Source: an uncultured Alkalilimnicola sp.
GTDB lineage: Bacteria; Pseudomonadota; Gammaproteobacteria; Nitrococcales; AK92
DNA length: 39,976 nucleotides
Assembly: GCA_937951875.1 (NCBI GenBank)
Contig: CALGAN010000032.1
Coordinates: 1-39,976 of the forward strand
Direction: 5' to 3'
Shown: positions 1-8,279 of the stretch, piece after piece
Numbering within the stretch: the first letter of the stretch is position 1
Layout of the letters: each line of letters begins with the position of its first letter
Notes under the pieces: generated by a model
Database searches by the model: none
Told to the model about the DNA's origin: nothing
What the model saw: the letters and a program-made list of their open reading frames with translations, nothing else
Position numbers and translations under genes: made by a program

Positions 1-94
1 CACCCCCTGGCGCGAGACCAGCGACGGCGACTTCGCCGGGGTTGCCGGCGAGAAGGCCTTCGGCGCCGCCCTCGGCGTGATCTACAACTTCTGA
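1..94 (+). CDS. C-terminal fragment of a probable outer-membrane beta-barrel protein
   Basis: Only the last 30 codons are present, read from base 2 to the TGA at 92-94. The visible tail ends in Val-Ile-Tyr-Asn-Phe. A terminal Phe preceded by alternating hydrophobic and aromatic residues is the usual BAM-recognition signature of outer-membrane barrels. The piece is too short to name a family (porin, MipA/OmpV-like or other). A strong stem-loop terminator follows 30 bases downstream, so this is the last gene of its transcript. Confidence 0.5.
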   Translation, partial: TPWRETSDGDFAGVAGEKAFGAALGVIYNF

Positions 95-123
95 GCCGCG
101 CCGTCACGGCGGATGATGTCGAA

Positions 124-146
124 GGGGGCCGCGCGGCCCCCTTTTT
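124..146 (+). terminator. Rho-independent terminator
   Basis: A stem of GGGGGCC and GGCCCCC around a GCGC loop is followed directly by five T residues. It lies 30 bases after the stop of the partial barrel gene and ends that transcript. Confidence 0.85.
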
Positions 147-246
147 CGTCGCAGAGGGAAAACCCGTATCGGCGCGGCGCGCGATTTCGCTGAACGGTCG
201 TAGACTGAGGGAAAAGACCACTGGGAATTGGTCGGGGAGGGAACCC

Positions 247-456
247 ATGGCCGAAAGAACCACTCTTAGAACCGGCGGTTTCTATCGGGTCGTGCGCCGT
301 GTCGGCTACGGACCGGGGGCCCGGCGCTCGCACATCTACCAGATCGAAGACGTGGCCGGGCAGACCATTTGTCACTGCGGCTGCTCGCGCGCCGAGGCCG
401 AGCTGCTGTTCGAGATGCTGGAGCATCCGCGCCGCCGTCTGGTCACGCCCGCCTGA
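247..456 (+). CDS. Small hypothetical protein (69 aa)
   Basis: An ATG at 247 is preceded by a clear GGGGAGGGAA Shine-Dalgarno stretch. The 69-residue product is basic at its start, has no signal peptide or membrane segment, and holds a CHCGC cluster at about residues 41-45 that could bind metal or be redox active. The middle (residues 10-36) is rich in Arg, Gly and Tyr. I do not recognise the family. It stands alone between a terminator and the convergent mscK-like gene, whose stop lies only 10 bases away. The good ribosome site and clean placement favour a real gene. Confidence 0.55.
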   Translation: MAERTTLRTGGFYRVVRRVGYGPGARRSHIYQIEDVAGQTICHCGCSRAEAELLFEMLEHPRRRLVTPA

Positions 457-465
457 GCGCGATGC

Positions 466-3400
466 CTAACGGCCGTCCGCGGGAGGCCGCTCGGGGTCGG
501 CGGCTTTGACCTGCGGCTGCGGACGCACGCGCAGCTCGCGCTGCGGCACGGCGATGGCGATGCCGGCCTCGGCCAGTCGCCGCTGGATGTCGGCGTACAG
601 GGCGTGGCGCGCCGGCAGCCGGTCGGCCAGCGAGCCGACGTAGACGTATAGCTCGAAGCGCTGCGCCGTGTCGCCGATCGCGGCCAGATAGGCCGTCGGC
701 GCCGGTTTGGCCAGCACCCGCGGCTCGGCCCGGGCCGCCTCCAGCAGCAGCGTTTGCACCCGCTCGGCGGGGGCGTCGAATGGCACGTCGATCTGCAGCA
801 GCAGACGGCTGACCTGATCGGACAGGGTCCAGTTGATCAGGCGCTCGGTGATGAAGGTTTTGTTGGGAATGATGATCTCGCGCCGGTCGGCGTCGGTGAT
901 GGTGGTGGCGCGGATGCGGATGCGCGCCACCTGGCCGCTGAGTTCGCCGACCGTGACGGTGTCGCCGACCCGGATGGGCCGCTCGAACAGCAGGATCAGC
1001 CCGGACACGAAGTTGGCGAAGATCTCCTGCAGGCCGAAGCCCAGCCCCACGCCCAGCGCCGCCACCAACCACTGCGCCTGGCCCCAGCGCACGCCCAATA
1101 GATGCAGCGCCGCCAGCAGCCCGATCGCGGCGATGCCGTAGCGGGCCAGGGTCGTCGCAGCGTAGCGGCTGCCGGGGTCCAGCGCCAGCCGCGACAGCAG
1201 GGTGATCTCCAGCGCGCCGGGCAGGTTGCCGACCGCCACCAGCGTCAGCGCCACCAAGGTCAACGCCAGCAGCAGATCGCCGAGCGTGACCCGCACCAGC
1301 GGCTCGTCGCCGCGCCCGGCCTGCTGCCAGAGCACCATCTCGTCGAGGATATTGAGCGCCGGCAGCAGATCGGCCCAGATCAGCCACAACCCGCCCAGCG
1401 TGATCAGCGCCACCAGCACCCGCAGCAGGCTGCGGGTCTGATCGTCGGCGGCGTTGAGATCAAGGTCGCCCTTGAGGCGGTCGCCGGAGCGATGCGGCGG
1501 TCCCTCCAGCAGCAAGGCGCGGCTGCGGCGTCGGCCGAGCCGCTGCCGCGCCAGCCGGATAGCGCGCAGCGCCAGGCCGGTGCCCAAGGCCACCGCGACG
1601 CCGAACGCGATCGAGCCGAACAGCCGGCTGCTCAGCTGCAGTGCCGTGTAGTAGTAGCCGTAGCCGGCCAGCAGCGCGAGCAGCAGCGGCGCGCCCACCA
1701 TGACGGTCTGCAGCAGCCGGGCGCCGCGCCAGGCGGCGCTGCCCGGTCGGGCGGCGCCTAGCAGCCCGACGCGCGGGCTCAGCACCCGGCCGGCGAACAC
1801 CGCAGCGGCGATCGAACCGGCGATGTAGCCCAGGCGGCCGAGGGTGTCGCGCAGCAATTCGTCGGGCTGATATTCGGTCAGGGTAATGACCAAGGCCGGC
1901 GGCAACGTCGCCAGCAGCAGCCAGTTCAGGTTGCGGCGCAGCGCTCGCCGCGGCCGCAGCGACCAGCCGAAGTGGGTGGCGAGCACGCCCCGCTCGCGGC
2001 ATAGCTGACGGGCCAGCTCGAACAGGAACGCGACCAGCGCCGCCGCCCGCAGCGCCGCGCCCACGCCGATCGCGCTGGCCGGCGCGTTCGGCGTCAGCGG
2101 CAGCAGCCAGCCCAGCAGTGCCGGCAGCAGCGGCCACGGCAGGGCTAGCAGGGCGCTGTACCAGAGCGCCCACAGGGTCAGCGCCAGCCGGTCCTCGGTC
2201 GTGCCGACCTTGGCGGAAAGCTGTTCCAGCCGTTGCCGCAGGTGGGCGCGCGCCGCCAGCAGCGCGGCGATCAGAGCCAACGCCGCGGCCAGCGCCAGCG
2301 GCAGCGCGGTCGCGGCGGCGGCGAGCGCGCCGCTCAGTGCCCGCCAGTCGGCGCTCGGGGTAAGACGCGCGAAGGCGGTGGGCAGATCGCGCCACCAGCT
2401 CGCGTTCATCGGGCGGGCGCTGGCGATCCAGAACAGGTTCTCGTCCAGCAGCAGCGCGTACTGGCGCAGCTGGGCGATGAGCTGTTCGCTGTCGCCGTTG
2501 AGGGCCAGCAGCTGATCCACGTAGCGGCCGTAGTTCAGCGCCAACTGTTGTTGCAGTTCGGCGCGGTCGCGCAGCAGTTGCCGCAAGCGCTCGGCGACAT
2601 AGGGCTCGCTGGCCGGGTCGGGCCGGTCCGGCCGCTCGGCGAGCAGGCGCGCCGTCTGCTGCTCGATGGTTTCGGCCGAAGCCTGCTCCAGCTGGAACTG
2701 GCGCAGCCGGGCCTGGCCGATCTCGTCGCGGCGGGCGGCAAGATCGCGGTAGTAGCGCTCCGGCGAGGGCAGCTTGTCGCGCTCCCTGCGCAGCGCCTCG
2801 CCCAGCGCCTGACTGATGCCGGCGATCTCCAACTGGCGCTGGGTGTTGTGCAGTTGCTCGCGCAGGCGCGCCAGATCATGGCGCGTCTGCTGTTGCTCGG
2901 CCGAGGTTCGCTGCAGGCGCTGCACCAGCTCGGCCAACTCCGCGCTGAGGGCGGCGTTGGCCGCCGCCGCTTCCTGCAGCAACGGCGTCTGCTCCAGCCG
3001 GATGGCGCGCTCGGCCGACGCCGCTACCTCGGCGGCTTCCGAGAGGCTGTGGCGATTGGCCAGCGTTTCCAGTGCCGCTAGCCGCTCGGCCTGAGTCTCG
3101 ACCTGCCGGGCCGCGAGGTCGCGCTCGGCCTGCAGCAGGTTCAGGCGCGCGTCGTGGCTGAGCAGTTCCTGTTCCAGCATGCGCACCCGGGCGGCCAGCT
3201 CCTGGCGCCGCGCCAGCAACGCCATGCGCTGCGCCTCCAGCAGACGGTCGCCGTCGCCCTCGGGCAGGCTCTGCAGCTCGGTTTCCAGCTGGGTCTGGGA
3301 AAGCTTGGCCTGCGCCAGCTCCGTCTGGGCGCGGGCTGGCCGGGTCTGCAGCGTGCGCAGCCGATCCTGGAGTTCGGTGAGCTTGCTCTGCAAGGCGGCC

Positions 3401-3801
3401 AGCGCTGCCTGCTCCTGGCTCAAGGTCTGCCGGATGGTGCCGAGATCGCTGCCGGCATAACGGCGTTGCACTTCGGGGGCTACCGGCGTCCGCGGCGTCT
3501 GCAGTTGCCGGCGCAGCTGCTGGGTGGTTTCCGGCGCCGTTTTCAGTAGACGCTGGTAGTCCTCGGCCGCGGCGGTGTAGCCCTGAGCCGCTTCCAGCCG
3601 TTCCAGGGTCAGTCGATGCAGTTCCAGCAGCTGGCCGCGCAGCCGCTCGTCCATGCCGGTGGCGGCTTCGAGGGCGGCGATCCGTTCGCGTACCTGCTCG
3701 GCGCTGGGCGTGGCCGGTGCCTGCGCCGCGGCCGGCAGTACCGTCAGCGCCGCCAGCAGCAGGCCGGGCAGCCAATGGCGGATGCGGCGCGCGGCGCTCA
3801 T
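466..3801 (-). CDS. MscK/KefA-type mechanosensitive ion channel
   Basis: This 1111-residue protein is close in size to E. coli MscK (about 1120). It begins with a signal peptide (basic MSAARRIRHW, hydrophobic core, AAAQA cleavage region). A long Gln/Glu/Arg-rich periplasmic coiled-coil region follows (about residues 30-500), then a multi-span membrane region (about 540-900). The conserved MscS-type channel core has a Gly/Ala-rich pore helix (GVGLGFGLQEIFANFVSGL), a beta domain (RPIRVGDTVTV) and a cytosolic alpha/beta end. The family opens on membrane tension to release solutes during osmotic downshock. Its ATG overlaps the TGA of the upstream CAP-domain gene in an ATGA arrangement, so the two are probably translationally coupled. 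The frame stays open upstream to 4335, but that part lies over the CAP gene and is not used. A paralogous MscM/YjeP-type assignment cannot be excluded. Confidence 0.9.
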   Translation of the reverse strand: MSAARRIRHWLPGLLLAALTVLPAAAQAPATPSAEQVRERIAALEAATGMDERLRGQLLELHRLTLERLEAAQGYTAAAEDYQRLLKTAPETTQQLRRQLQTPRTPVAPEVQRRYAGSDLGTIRQTLSQEQAALAALQSKLTELQDRLRTLQTRPARAQTELAQAKLSQTQLETELQSLPEGDGDRLLEAQRMALLARRQELAARVRMLEQELLSHDARLNLLQAERDLAARQVETQAERLAALETLANRHSLSEAAEVAASAERAIRLEQTPLLQEAAAANAALSAELAELVQRLQRTSAEQQQTRHDLARLREQLHNTQRQLEIAGISQALGEALRRERDKLPSPERYYRDLAARRDEIGQARLRQFQLEQASAETIEQQTARLLAERPDRPDPASEPYVAERLRQLLRDRAELQQQLALNYGRYVDQLLALNGDSEQLIAQLRQYALLLDENLFWIASARPMNASWWRDLPTAFARLTPSADWRALSGALAAAATALPLALAAALALIAALLAARAHLRQRLEQLSAKVGTTEDRLALTLWALWYSALLALPWPLLPALLGWLLPLTPNAPASAIGVGAALRAAALVAFLFELARQLCRERGVLATHFGWSLRPRRALRRNLNWLLLATLPPALVITLTEYQPDELLRDTLGRLGYIAGSIAAAVFAGRVLSPRVGLLGAARPGSAAWRGARLLQTVMVGAPLLLALLAGYGYYYTALQLSSRLFGSIAFGVAVALGTGLALRAIRLARQRLGRRRSRALLLEGPPHRSGDRLKGDLDLNAADDQTRSLLRVLVALITLGGLWLIWADLLPALNILDEMVLWQQAGRGDEPLVRVTLGDLLLALTLVALTLVAVGNLPGALEITLLSRLALDPGSRYAATTLARYGIAAIGLLAALHLLGVRWGQAQWLVAALGVGLGFGLQEIFANFVSGLILLFERPIRVGDTVTVGELSGQVARIRIRATTITDADRREIIIPNKTFITERLINWTLSDQVSRLLLQIDVPFDAPAERVQTLLLEAARAEPRVLAKPAPTAYLAAIGDTAQRFELYVYVGSLADRLPARHALYADIQRRLAEAGIAIAVPQRELRVRPQPQVKAADPERPPADGR

Positions 3802-4262
3802 GGGCGGGGGGTGTAGAAGATCTGGGTGAAATAGTAGCGGCCGTCTCGCCCGTACACGCCGGTCCCGACGTGGCTGAAACCAGGGTCGAGGATGTTGGCG
3901 CGATGCCCAGGGCTGCGCAGCCAGCCGGCCACCGCGCGAGCGGCCAGATCGTCGGCGTTGTCGTTCATCGCCACGTTCTCGCCGGCGCGGCGAAACGGTA
4001 GGCCCGCCGCTTCCAGGCGCTGTCCCACGGTGCGGCCGGCGGCGTCCTGGTGGCTGAGCTCGCCGCGCTCGAACAGGTACGCGCTGTGGCGGCGGGCCAG
4101 CCGGTCGAGTTCGGGCAGCGGGTGGAGTGGCGGCAACTGGTGGCGGGCGCGTTCGACGTTCACCGCCGCCAGCGTTCGTCTCTCCAGCTCGCTTGCCGTA
4201 GCGTCGGCCAGCGCCGGCGGCAGCAGAAACAGCAGCGTTGATAGCAGAGCGGCGTGCGGCAT
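3798..4262 (-). CDS. Secreted CAP/SCP-domain protein
   Basis: The chosen ATG gives 154 residues starting with a short signal peptide (MPHAALLSTLLFLLPPALADA). The rest is a bacterial CAP domain (YkwD-like): VNVERARHQLPPL helix, LARRHSAYLFERGELSHQD, AGENVAMN, AVAGWLRSPGHRANILDPGFSHVG and a final YYFTQIFYTP strand. The usual His and Glu cavity residues are visible (SHQD, GEN, GHR). CAP proteins are exported and mostly of unknown biochemical role. An upstream extension to 4448 is open but would bury the signal peptide. The last four bases form ATGA with the start of the MscK-type channel, linking their translation. Confidence 0.85.
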   Translation of the reverse strand: MPHAALLSTLLFLLPPALADATASELERRTLAAVNVERARHQLPPLHPLPELDRLARRHSAYLFERGELSHQDAAGRTVGQRLEAAGLPFRRAGENVAMNDNADDLAARAVAGWLRSPGHRANILDPGFSHVGTGVYGRDGRYYFTQIFYTPRP

Positions 4263-4385
4263 GGCTGGATTGGTAGCGATCTGCGCCAGATATGGGGGCG
4301 TTCGCCGATTTACGGCTGTCGCTGGAAAACGACAAAAAATTCGCGAAAAAAGACCATTTGCGGCCGATCCGCCAGGAAAATCCGA

Positions 4386-4414
4386 TTGAAGGGATCGGCG
4401 CGGAGCCTTATACC
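4386..4414 (+). promoter_or_regulatory. Candidate sigma-70 promoter for the lipoprotein gene
   Basis: TTGAAG at 4386-4391 and TATACC at 4409-4414 are separated by 17 bases, each matching four of six consensus positions. It lies about 120 bases before the GTG of the lipoprotein gene, in the 269-base divergent region that also has to drive the CAP/MscK pair on the other strand. Confidence 0.4.
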
Positions 4415-4531
4415 GTTGCAGAGCCTGGGGAGATTCCTCCCCGCGCATCGTGGCAGCCGATTGGAATGTTCCGTTTCCGGGAACGACGGTCGCAGCTGCC
4501 TATTGGACTTGGGTAAGGGAAGGAGACCCTT

Positions 4532-4921
4532 GTGAAGACGAAGTACCTCGCTTGGATGTGCGCGCCGGCTTTCGCGCTGCTGCTCAGCGCTTGCGACCAG
4601 GCCGGCGATCAGCAGACGCCGACCACGACCGGCAGCGCCGAGAGCCAGCAGCCCAGCGACAGCTCCAGCTTACCGGCGGCGCCGGGGCAGTCGGCCGGCG
4701 GCATGAGCGGCGACACCGGCACCACCGGGCAGTCGGCCGAGTCCGGCGCCGTGCCGCCCGGCGAACCTGGCGATAGCACCGCCGCCGGCAGCGACCTGCA
4801 GCAGCCCGGCACTACCGACAGCGACACCGCTACCGGGACGCCCGGCCAGGAGGAGCCGTCGACCACCACCGGTGAGGCCGGCAGCGGTAGTACGCCGACG
4901 CCGGGTCCGGGGCAAGGCTGA
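4532..4921 (+). CDS. Low-complexity Ser/Thr/Gly/Pro-rich lipoprotein
   Basis: A GTG start at 4532 follows a strong AAGGGAAGGAGA ribosome site. The 129-residue product has a lipoprotein signal (MKTKYLAWMCAPAFALLLSAC) with lipobox LLSAC, Cys21 being the acylated residue. The rest is almost only Ser, Thr, Gly, Pro, Asp, Glu, Gln and Ala with no hydrophobic core, so it is likely disordered and acidic. Residue +2 after the Cys is Asp, which in E. coli is the Lol-avoidance signal for inner-membrane retention. Function is unknown. A gene with no family and such composition could be a spacer or tether protein, but that is a guess. Confidence 0.75.
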   Translation: MKTKYLAWMCAPAFALLLSACDQAGDQQTPTTTGSAESQQPSDSSSLPAAPGQSAGGMSGDTGTTGQSAESGAVPPGEPGDSTAAGSDLQQPGTTDSDTATGTPGQEEPSTTTGEAGSGSTPTPGPGQG

Positions 4922-4929
4922 ACGATAAG

Positions 4930-4948
4930 GGGCGGCGTCCGGCCGCCC
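4930..4948. terminator. Stem-loop between convergent genes
   Basis: GGGCGGC and GCCGCCC form a 7-bp perfect stem with a 5-base loop just after the lipoprotein stop. There is no T-run on the plus strand, so termination is less certain. It lies between the ends of the lipoprotein and sufE genes. Confidence 0.4.
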
Positions 4949-5004
4949 GTAATGGCAGGTCAGGGGTTGGGCGGCGTCGGTTCGTCGCCGCGCCCCGTAT
5001 AGGG

Positions 5005-5421
5005 TCAATCGGCGGAATGCTCCGCCGCCAATTGCTTGATGCGCTCCACCGTGGCGTAGAAGCCGCTGCGCCGATTCGGGCTCAGGTTCTGTTGCAGCCC
5101 GAGGCGGGTGAACAGTTCGTCGATGTCGGTCGCCAGGATCTCGGCCGGCGTCTTGCCCGAGTAGGTCATCAGGATGATGGCCAGCAAGCCTTTGACGATG
5201 AACGAGTCGCTGTCGGCGCGGAAGCGCAGCCGCGGCGGCTGGCCCCGCTCGATCTCAGCCACCAGCCACACCTGGCTGGTGCAGCCGCGCACCCGGTTGT
5301 CCTCGGTCTTCTCGGCCGCCGCCAGTTCCGGCAGCTTCTTGCCGAGGTCGATGAGGATGCGATAGCGATCCTCCCAGTCCTCGATTAGCTCGAAGGTCTC
5401 GATCAGTTCGTCGATCTGCAT
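5005..5421 (-). CDS. sufE: SufE-like cysteine desulfuration protein
   Basis: The 138-residue product has the SufE/CsdE family layout: an N-terminal helix (LIETFELIEDWEDRYRILID), then the RVRGCTSQVW motif whose Cys47 is the sulfur-accepting residue, and a C-terminal SPNRRSGFYATVERI helix. SufE takes persulfide sulfur from a SufS-type cysteine desulfurase and passes it to the Fe-S scaffold. AAGGA sits nine bases upstream of the ATG at 5421; a start two codons earlier (5427) is also possible. No sufS or sufBCD neighbour is present, so it could equally be called csdE. Confidence 0.9.
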   Translation of the reverse strand: MQIDELIETFELIEDWEDRYRILIDLGKKLPELAAAEKTEDNRVRGCTSQVWLVAEIERGQPPRLRFRADSDSFIVKGLLAIILMTYSGKTPAEILATDIDELFTRLGLQQNLSPNRRSGFYATVERIKQLAAEHSAD

Positions 5422-5532
5422 CGCCATCCATCCTTTCGCGTCCAGGCCGCCCATTGTGGTGAGCGGGAAACGCAGGTCAAGGCCGGGATGCCGGTCGGGC
5501 GATGGCGATCGGCTGGGGGAGGACGGGCGGCG

Positions 5533-6000
5533 TCACTCCCGCGGCGCCTCGCGCACGAACACGATCAGCAGCACCAGCGCGCTGACGGTGAACATGCGGA
5601 ACGCGCCGCTCTGACCGTTCCAGGTCGCCGACTGCCACATCAGGAACCACTCGCCGCCGACGGTCAGGAAGGCGCTCAGCCACAGCAGCATGCTCAGGGT
5701 CAGGCCGAGCACGGCGTAGCGGGTGGTGCCGCGGCGCCAGAGCGCGGCCGCGCCGATCCAGCAGCAGACCGCCGCCGCGGTTTCCCAGGCGATGATGATC
5801 CAGTAGAACAGCGTGTGCACCGCCGGGCTGTCGATGGCGCGCCACATCCCGCGGTTGTCGGGAAAGGTGGTGTCCATCCGCAATACGTGCTCGACGAAGG
5901 CGTAGTTCGAACCGTAGTCGGTCAAATTGTTGAAGGCGATCAGGGTCAGATAGAATCCAATCGCCGCTACCAACAAGCTTTGTGCGGTGCTGAGCCGCAT
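5533..6000 (-). CDS. DUF2165 family integral membrane protein
   Basis: This 155-residue protein has four predicted membrane segments, at about residues 5-25, 62-85, 95-115 and 130-150. It carries the DUF2165 hallmark regions: a first-loop LTDYGSNYAFVEHVLRMDTTF, an HTLFYWIIIAWE segment and a GGEWFLMWQS loop. GAGGAACACAG precedes the ATG with good spacing. Function is unknown for the family. It is transcribed toward sufE with a gap of about 110 bases and diverges from the Na/Pi-cotransporter-like gene. Confidence 0.85.
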   Translation of the reverse strand: MRLSTAQSLLVAAIGFYLTLIAFNNLTDYGSNYAFVEHVLRMDTTFPDNRGMWRAIDSPAVHTLFYWIIIAWETAAAVCCWIGAAALWRRGTTRYAVLGLTLSMLLWLSAFLTVGGEWFLMWQSATWNGQSGAFRMFTVSALVLLIVFVREAPRE

Positions 6001-6197
6001 CTGTGTTCCTCGGATGCTGGGTTGTCTGGGCAGCCGAGGGAGCGGTCGCAGGGACGCCGTGCTCGGCTCTGCCGCGTCGAAAAGTTCGCGTGGACGCGAA
6101 AAGCGATTATGACAGATCGCGAAAACCGTCCGTAGATCGGTTGGCGCGCGGCCTACGCCGAATAATAACGACACGCAAGATACGCGACGGTATTCCT

Positions 6198-7847
6198 ATG
6201 TACGAACTGCTGGAAATGGTTGGTCACGTGCTGGCCGGGGTGGGGTTGTTCTTCGTCGGCTTGCACGGTCTGAGCGATAACCTCAAGAAGATCGCCGGCC
6301 GCCGCTTCCGGCAGTTGGTCGCCCGCTGGACCCGCTCGCCCGCGCTGGGCCTCGCCTGGGGCTCCCTGGGCGGCGCGGTGACGCAAAGCCCCTCGGCGAT
6401 GACCTTCATCACGGTCAGCATGCTGGCGGTCGGCGGCATCGCCATGCAGAACGCGCTGCCGGTGCTGGCCGGCGCCAATCTCGGCGCGGCGCTGATGGTG
6501 CTCATCGCCACCCTGCACATCGAGGTGCTGGTGCTGTTCGTGCTGGGTGTAGCGGGCATCATGTACACCCACGGCGAGTCGCCCGGGCTGCGTCCCCTGG
6601 CGGGCGCGCTGCTCGGCGCCGGCCTGCTGTTCCTCGGCCTGCTCATGCTCCACAACGGCGCGACGCCGCTGGCCGAGCAGCCGTGGTTCCAACAGGCGCT
6701 CGGCGCGGCGAGCAGCGCGGCCGGGCGCTGGTACCTGCTGATCTTCATCGTCGGCACGCTCGCCACCGTGATCCTGCATTCGTCGGTGGCCGTCGCCGTA
6801 CTCGCCATCCACATGACCAGCGCCGGTCTGTTCACCCCCGAGCAGTGCGTGATGCTGGTCTACGCCGCCAATCTGGGCTCGGGCATCAATACCTGGATGC
6901 TCAGCTCGAATCTGCAGGGCCGCCAGCGCCAGCTCGCGGTGTATCAATTCCTGTTCAAGGCCAGTGGCAGCGTCTTGCTAGTGCCGCTGTTCTTCGTCGA
7001 GGTGATCGGCGGGGTGCCGCTCATGATGGCGCTGGCCGCCAAGCTGGCGAACGACGTCGGGCGGCAGATGGCCTGGCTGTACCTGCTGTTCAATGCCGTC
7101 ATGGTGGTGATCATGCTGGCGCTGCAGGCGCCGATCCTGCGGCTGCTGGCGCGTCTGGCGCCGCCCAGCGCCGACGAGGACGCCGACAAGCCGCGCTATC
7201 TGCACGACCATGCGGTGGACGAGCCGGAAACCGCTATCGACCTCGCCGAGCAGGAACAGCTGCGCCTGGTCCAGCGCCTGCCGGGGTATCTGGCTTGCGT
7301 GCGCGAGGGCGGTGACGGCGTGACGGCGCGTCTGCAGGCGCAGCACAAGGCGTTCGAGGCGGTGGCGATGGCGATCCGCACCTTCATCGACGAGCTCGGC
7401 CGCCGCAACCCGGGCCGCCACGCCCTGGAACGGCTCGGCGACTGCCTGGAACGCCTGCAGTTGCTGCAGGCCATGGAGTCGACCCTGTACGAGCTGGCCG
7501 GCGCCATCGATCGCGGCAAGGGCAGTGCCGGTCTGGCGCGGCTCGGCGGCAACGTGCTGGAGGCCGTCGACGTGGTGCTGATGACCCTGGGTGACGCCTG
7601 GCAGCACGGGGCGGCCGAAGACCTGGCGTTGCTCGGCCAGCTCACCGGCGACCGCGGCGATCTGATGCGGCGCATCCGCGAGAGTTATATCGACGGCGAG
7701 CGCGCCGCCTCGGCCGAAGAGCGCCTCACCTTGATGCATCTCACCAGCCTGTGCGAGCGCCTGTTCTGGCTCATGGGCCGGCTCAGCGTCAATCTGGAGC
7801 GCCGCTCGGCGGCGGTGTTGCAGGAGCTGGCGGAAGCCGCTGCCTGA
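6198..7847 (+). CDS. Na/Pi-cotransporter-like membrane protein with PhoU-like tail
   Basis: The 549-residue product has an N-terminal transporter half (about residues 1-330, some eight to ten membrane helices) of the NptA/PNaS type, followed by a soluble helical C-terminal part (about 360-549) resembling PhoU-like tails of bacterial family members. The two inverted repeats that normally carry QSSSA motifs read TQSPSAMTF and LHSSVAVAV, so both are altered, most strongly the second where Gln is His. Phosphate transport is therefore not assured. The ATG at 6198 has only a weak ribosome site; the reading frame is open upstream to 6003, but the protein similarity begins at this ATG. It faces a STAS/kinase pair across a short convergent gap. 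Confidence 0.85.
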   Translation: MYELLEMVGHVLAGVGLFFVGLHGLSDNLKKIAGRRFRQLVARWTRSPALGLAWGSLGGAVTQSPSAMTFITVSMLAVGGIAMQNALPVLAGANLGAALMVLIATLHIEVLVLFVLGVAGIMYTHGESPGLRPLAGALLGAGLLFLGLLMLHNGATPLAEQPWFQQALGAASSAAGRWYLLIFIVGTLATVILHSSVAVAVLAIHMTSAGLFTPEQCVMLVYAANLGSGINTWMLSSNLQGRQRQLAVYQFLFKASGSVLLVPLFFVEVIGGVPLMMALAAKLANDVGRQMAWLYLLFNAVMVVIMLALQAPILRLLARLAPPSADEDADKPRYLHDHAVDEPETAIDLAEQEQLRLVQRLPGYLACVREGGDGVTARLQAQHKAFEAVAMAIRTFIDELGRRNPGRHALERLGDCLERLQLLQAMESTLYELAGAIDRGKGSAGLARLGGNVLEAVDVVLMTLGDAWQHGAAEDLALLGQLTGDRGDLMRRIRESYIDGERAASAEERLTLMHLTSLCERLFWLMGRLSVNLERRSAAVLQELAEAAA

Positions 7848-7887
7848 GTGTCGACCTCGATCGGAAAGAGGAAGGAAAAGCTGCGCA

Positions 7888-7914
7888 GCGTAACCGTCCC
7901 GGGGGCGGTTACGC
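7888..7914. terminator. Perfect 9-bp stem-loop between convergent genes
   Basis: GCGTAACCG and CGGTTACGC form a perfect 9-bp inverted repeat around a 9-base C/G-rich loop. It lies between the stop of the cotransporter-like gene and the stop of the STAS gene, so it could serve both strands. There is no T-run on either side. Confidence 0.5.
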
Positions 7915-7940
7915 CGCGAATCGCGTTCCGGGGTGGCCGC

Positions 7941-8279
7941 TCAGGCCGATAGTGCCGCCCTGGCTTCGGCCAGATCGGCGCGCACGGTGAGGATGGCGGT
8001 GAAGCCGCTGATCTCGAACACTTCGCGCACGTTGTCCTGCAGCCCGCACAGCGCCATCCGACCCTGCCGGGCACTGAGCCGCTTGGCTGCCATCAGGAAC
8101 ACCCGCAGGCCGGCGCTAGAGATGTAGCTCAGTTCGCTCAGATCCAGGACCAGCCGCAGTTCGCCGGCATCGATGCGGTTCAGGAGCGCCTGCTCGAATT
8201 CGCCGGCGTTGCTGCTGTCGAGCCGTCCGGCGAGGCGTACGGTCAGGTGGTCGTCGTGCTTATCGATCTTGATGTCCAT
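7941..8279 (-). CDS. STAS-domain anti-anti-sigma-factor-like protein
   Basis: A single STAS domain of 112 residues: beta strands DIKIDKHDDHLTVRLAGRLD, helix NAGEFEQALLNRI, and the phosphorylation-loop region LVLDLSELSYISSAGLRVFL. In SpoIIAA/RsbV relatives the Ser in the DSSG loop is phosphorylated by an RsbW-type kinase; here the loop reads ISSAGL, keeping both serines but losing the Asp. The upstream kinase gene overlaps this start by 20 bases, so both proteins should be made together. AAGGA lies very close to the chosen ATG; a GTG at 8291 is an alternative start. The likely role is the switchable partner of that kinase. Confidence 0.9.
   Translation of the reverse strand: MDIKIDKHDDHLTVRLAGRLDSSNAGEFEQALLNRIDAGELRLVLDLSELSYISSAGLRVFLMAAKRLSARQGRMALCGLQDNVREVFEISGFTAILTVRADLAEARAALSA

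Noticed and set aside
3802..4335. Upstream extension of the MscK-type frame to 4335
   Set aside because: It overlaps the CAP-domain gene entirely, has no signal peptide and reads Arg/Pro-rich; the start at 3801 has a proper signal sequence.
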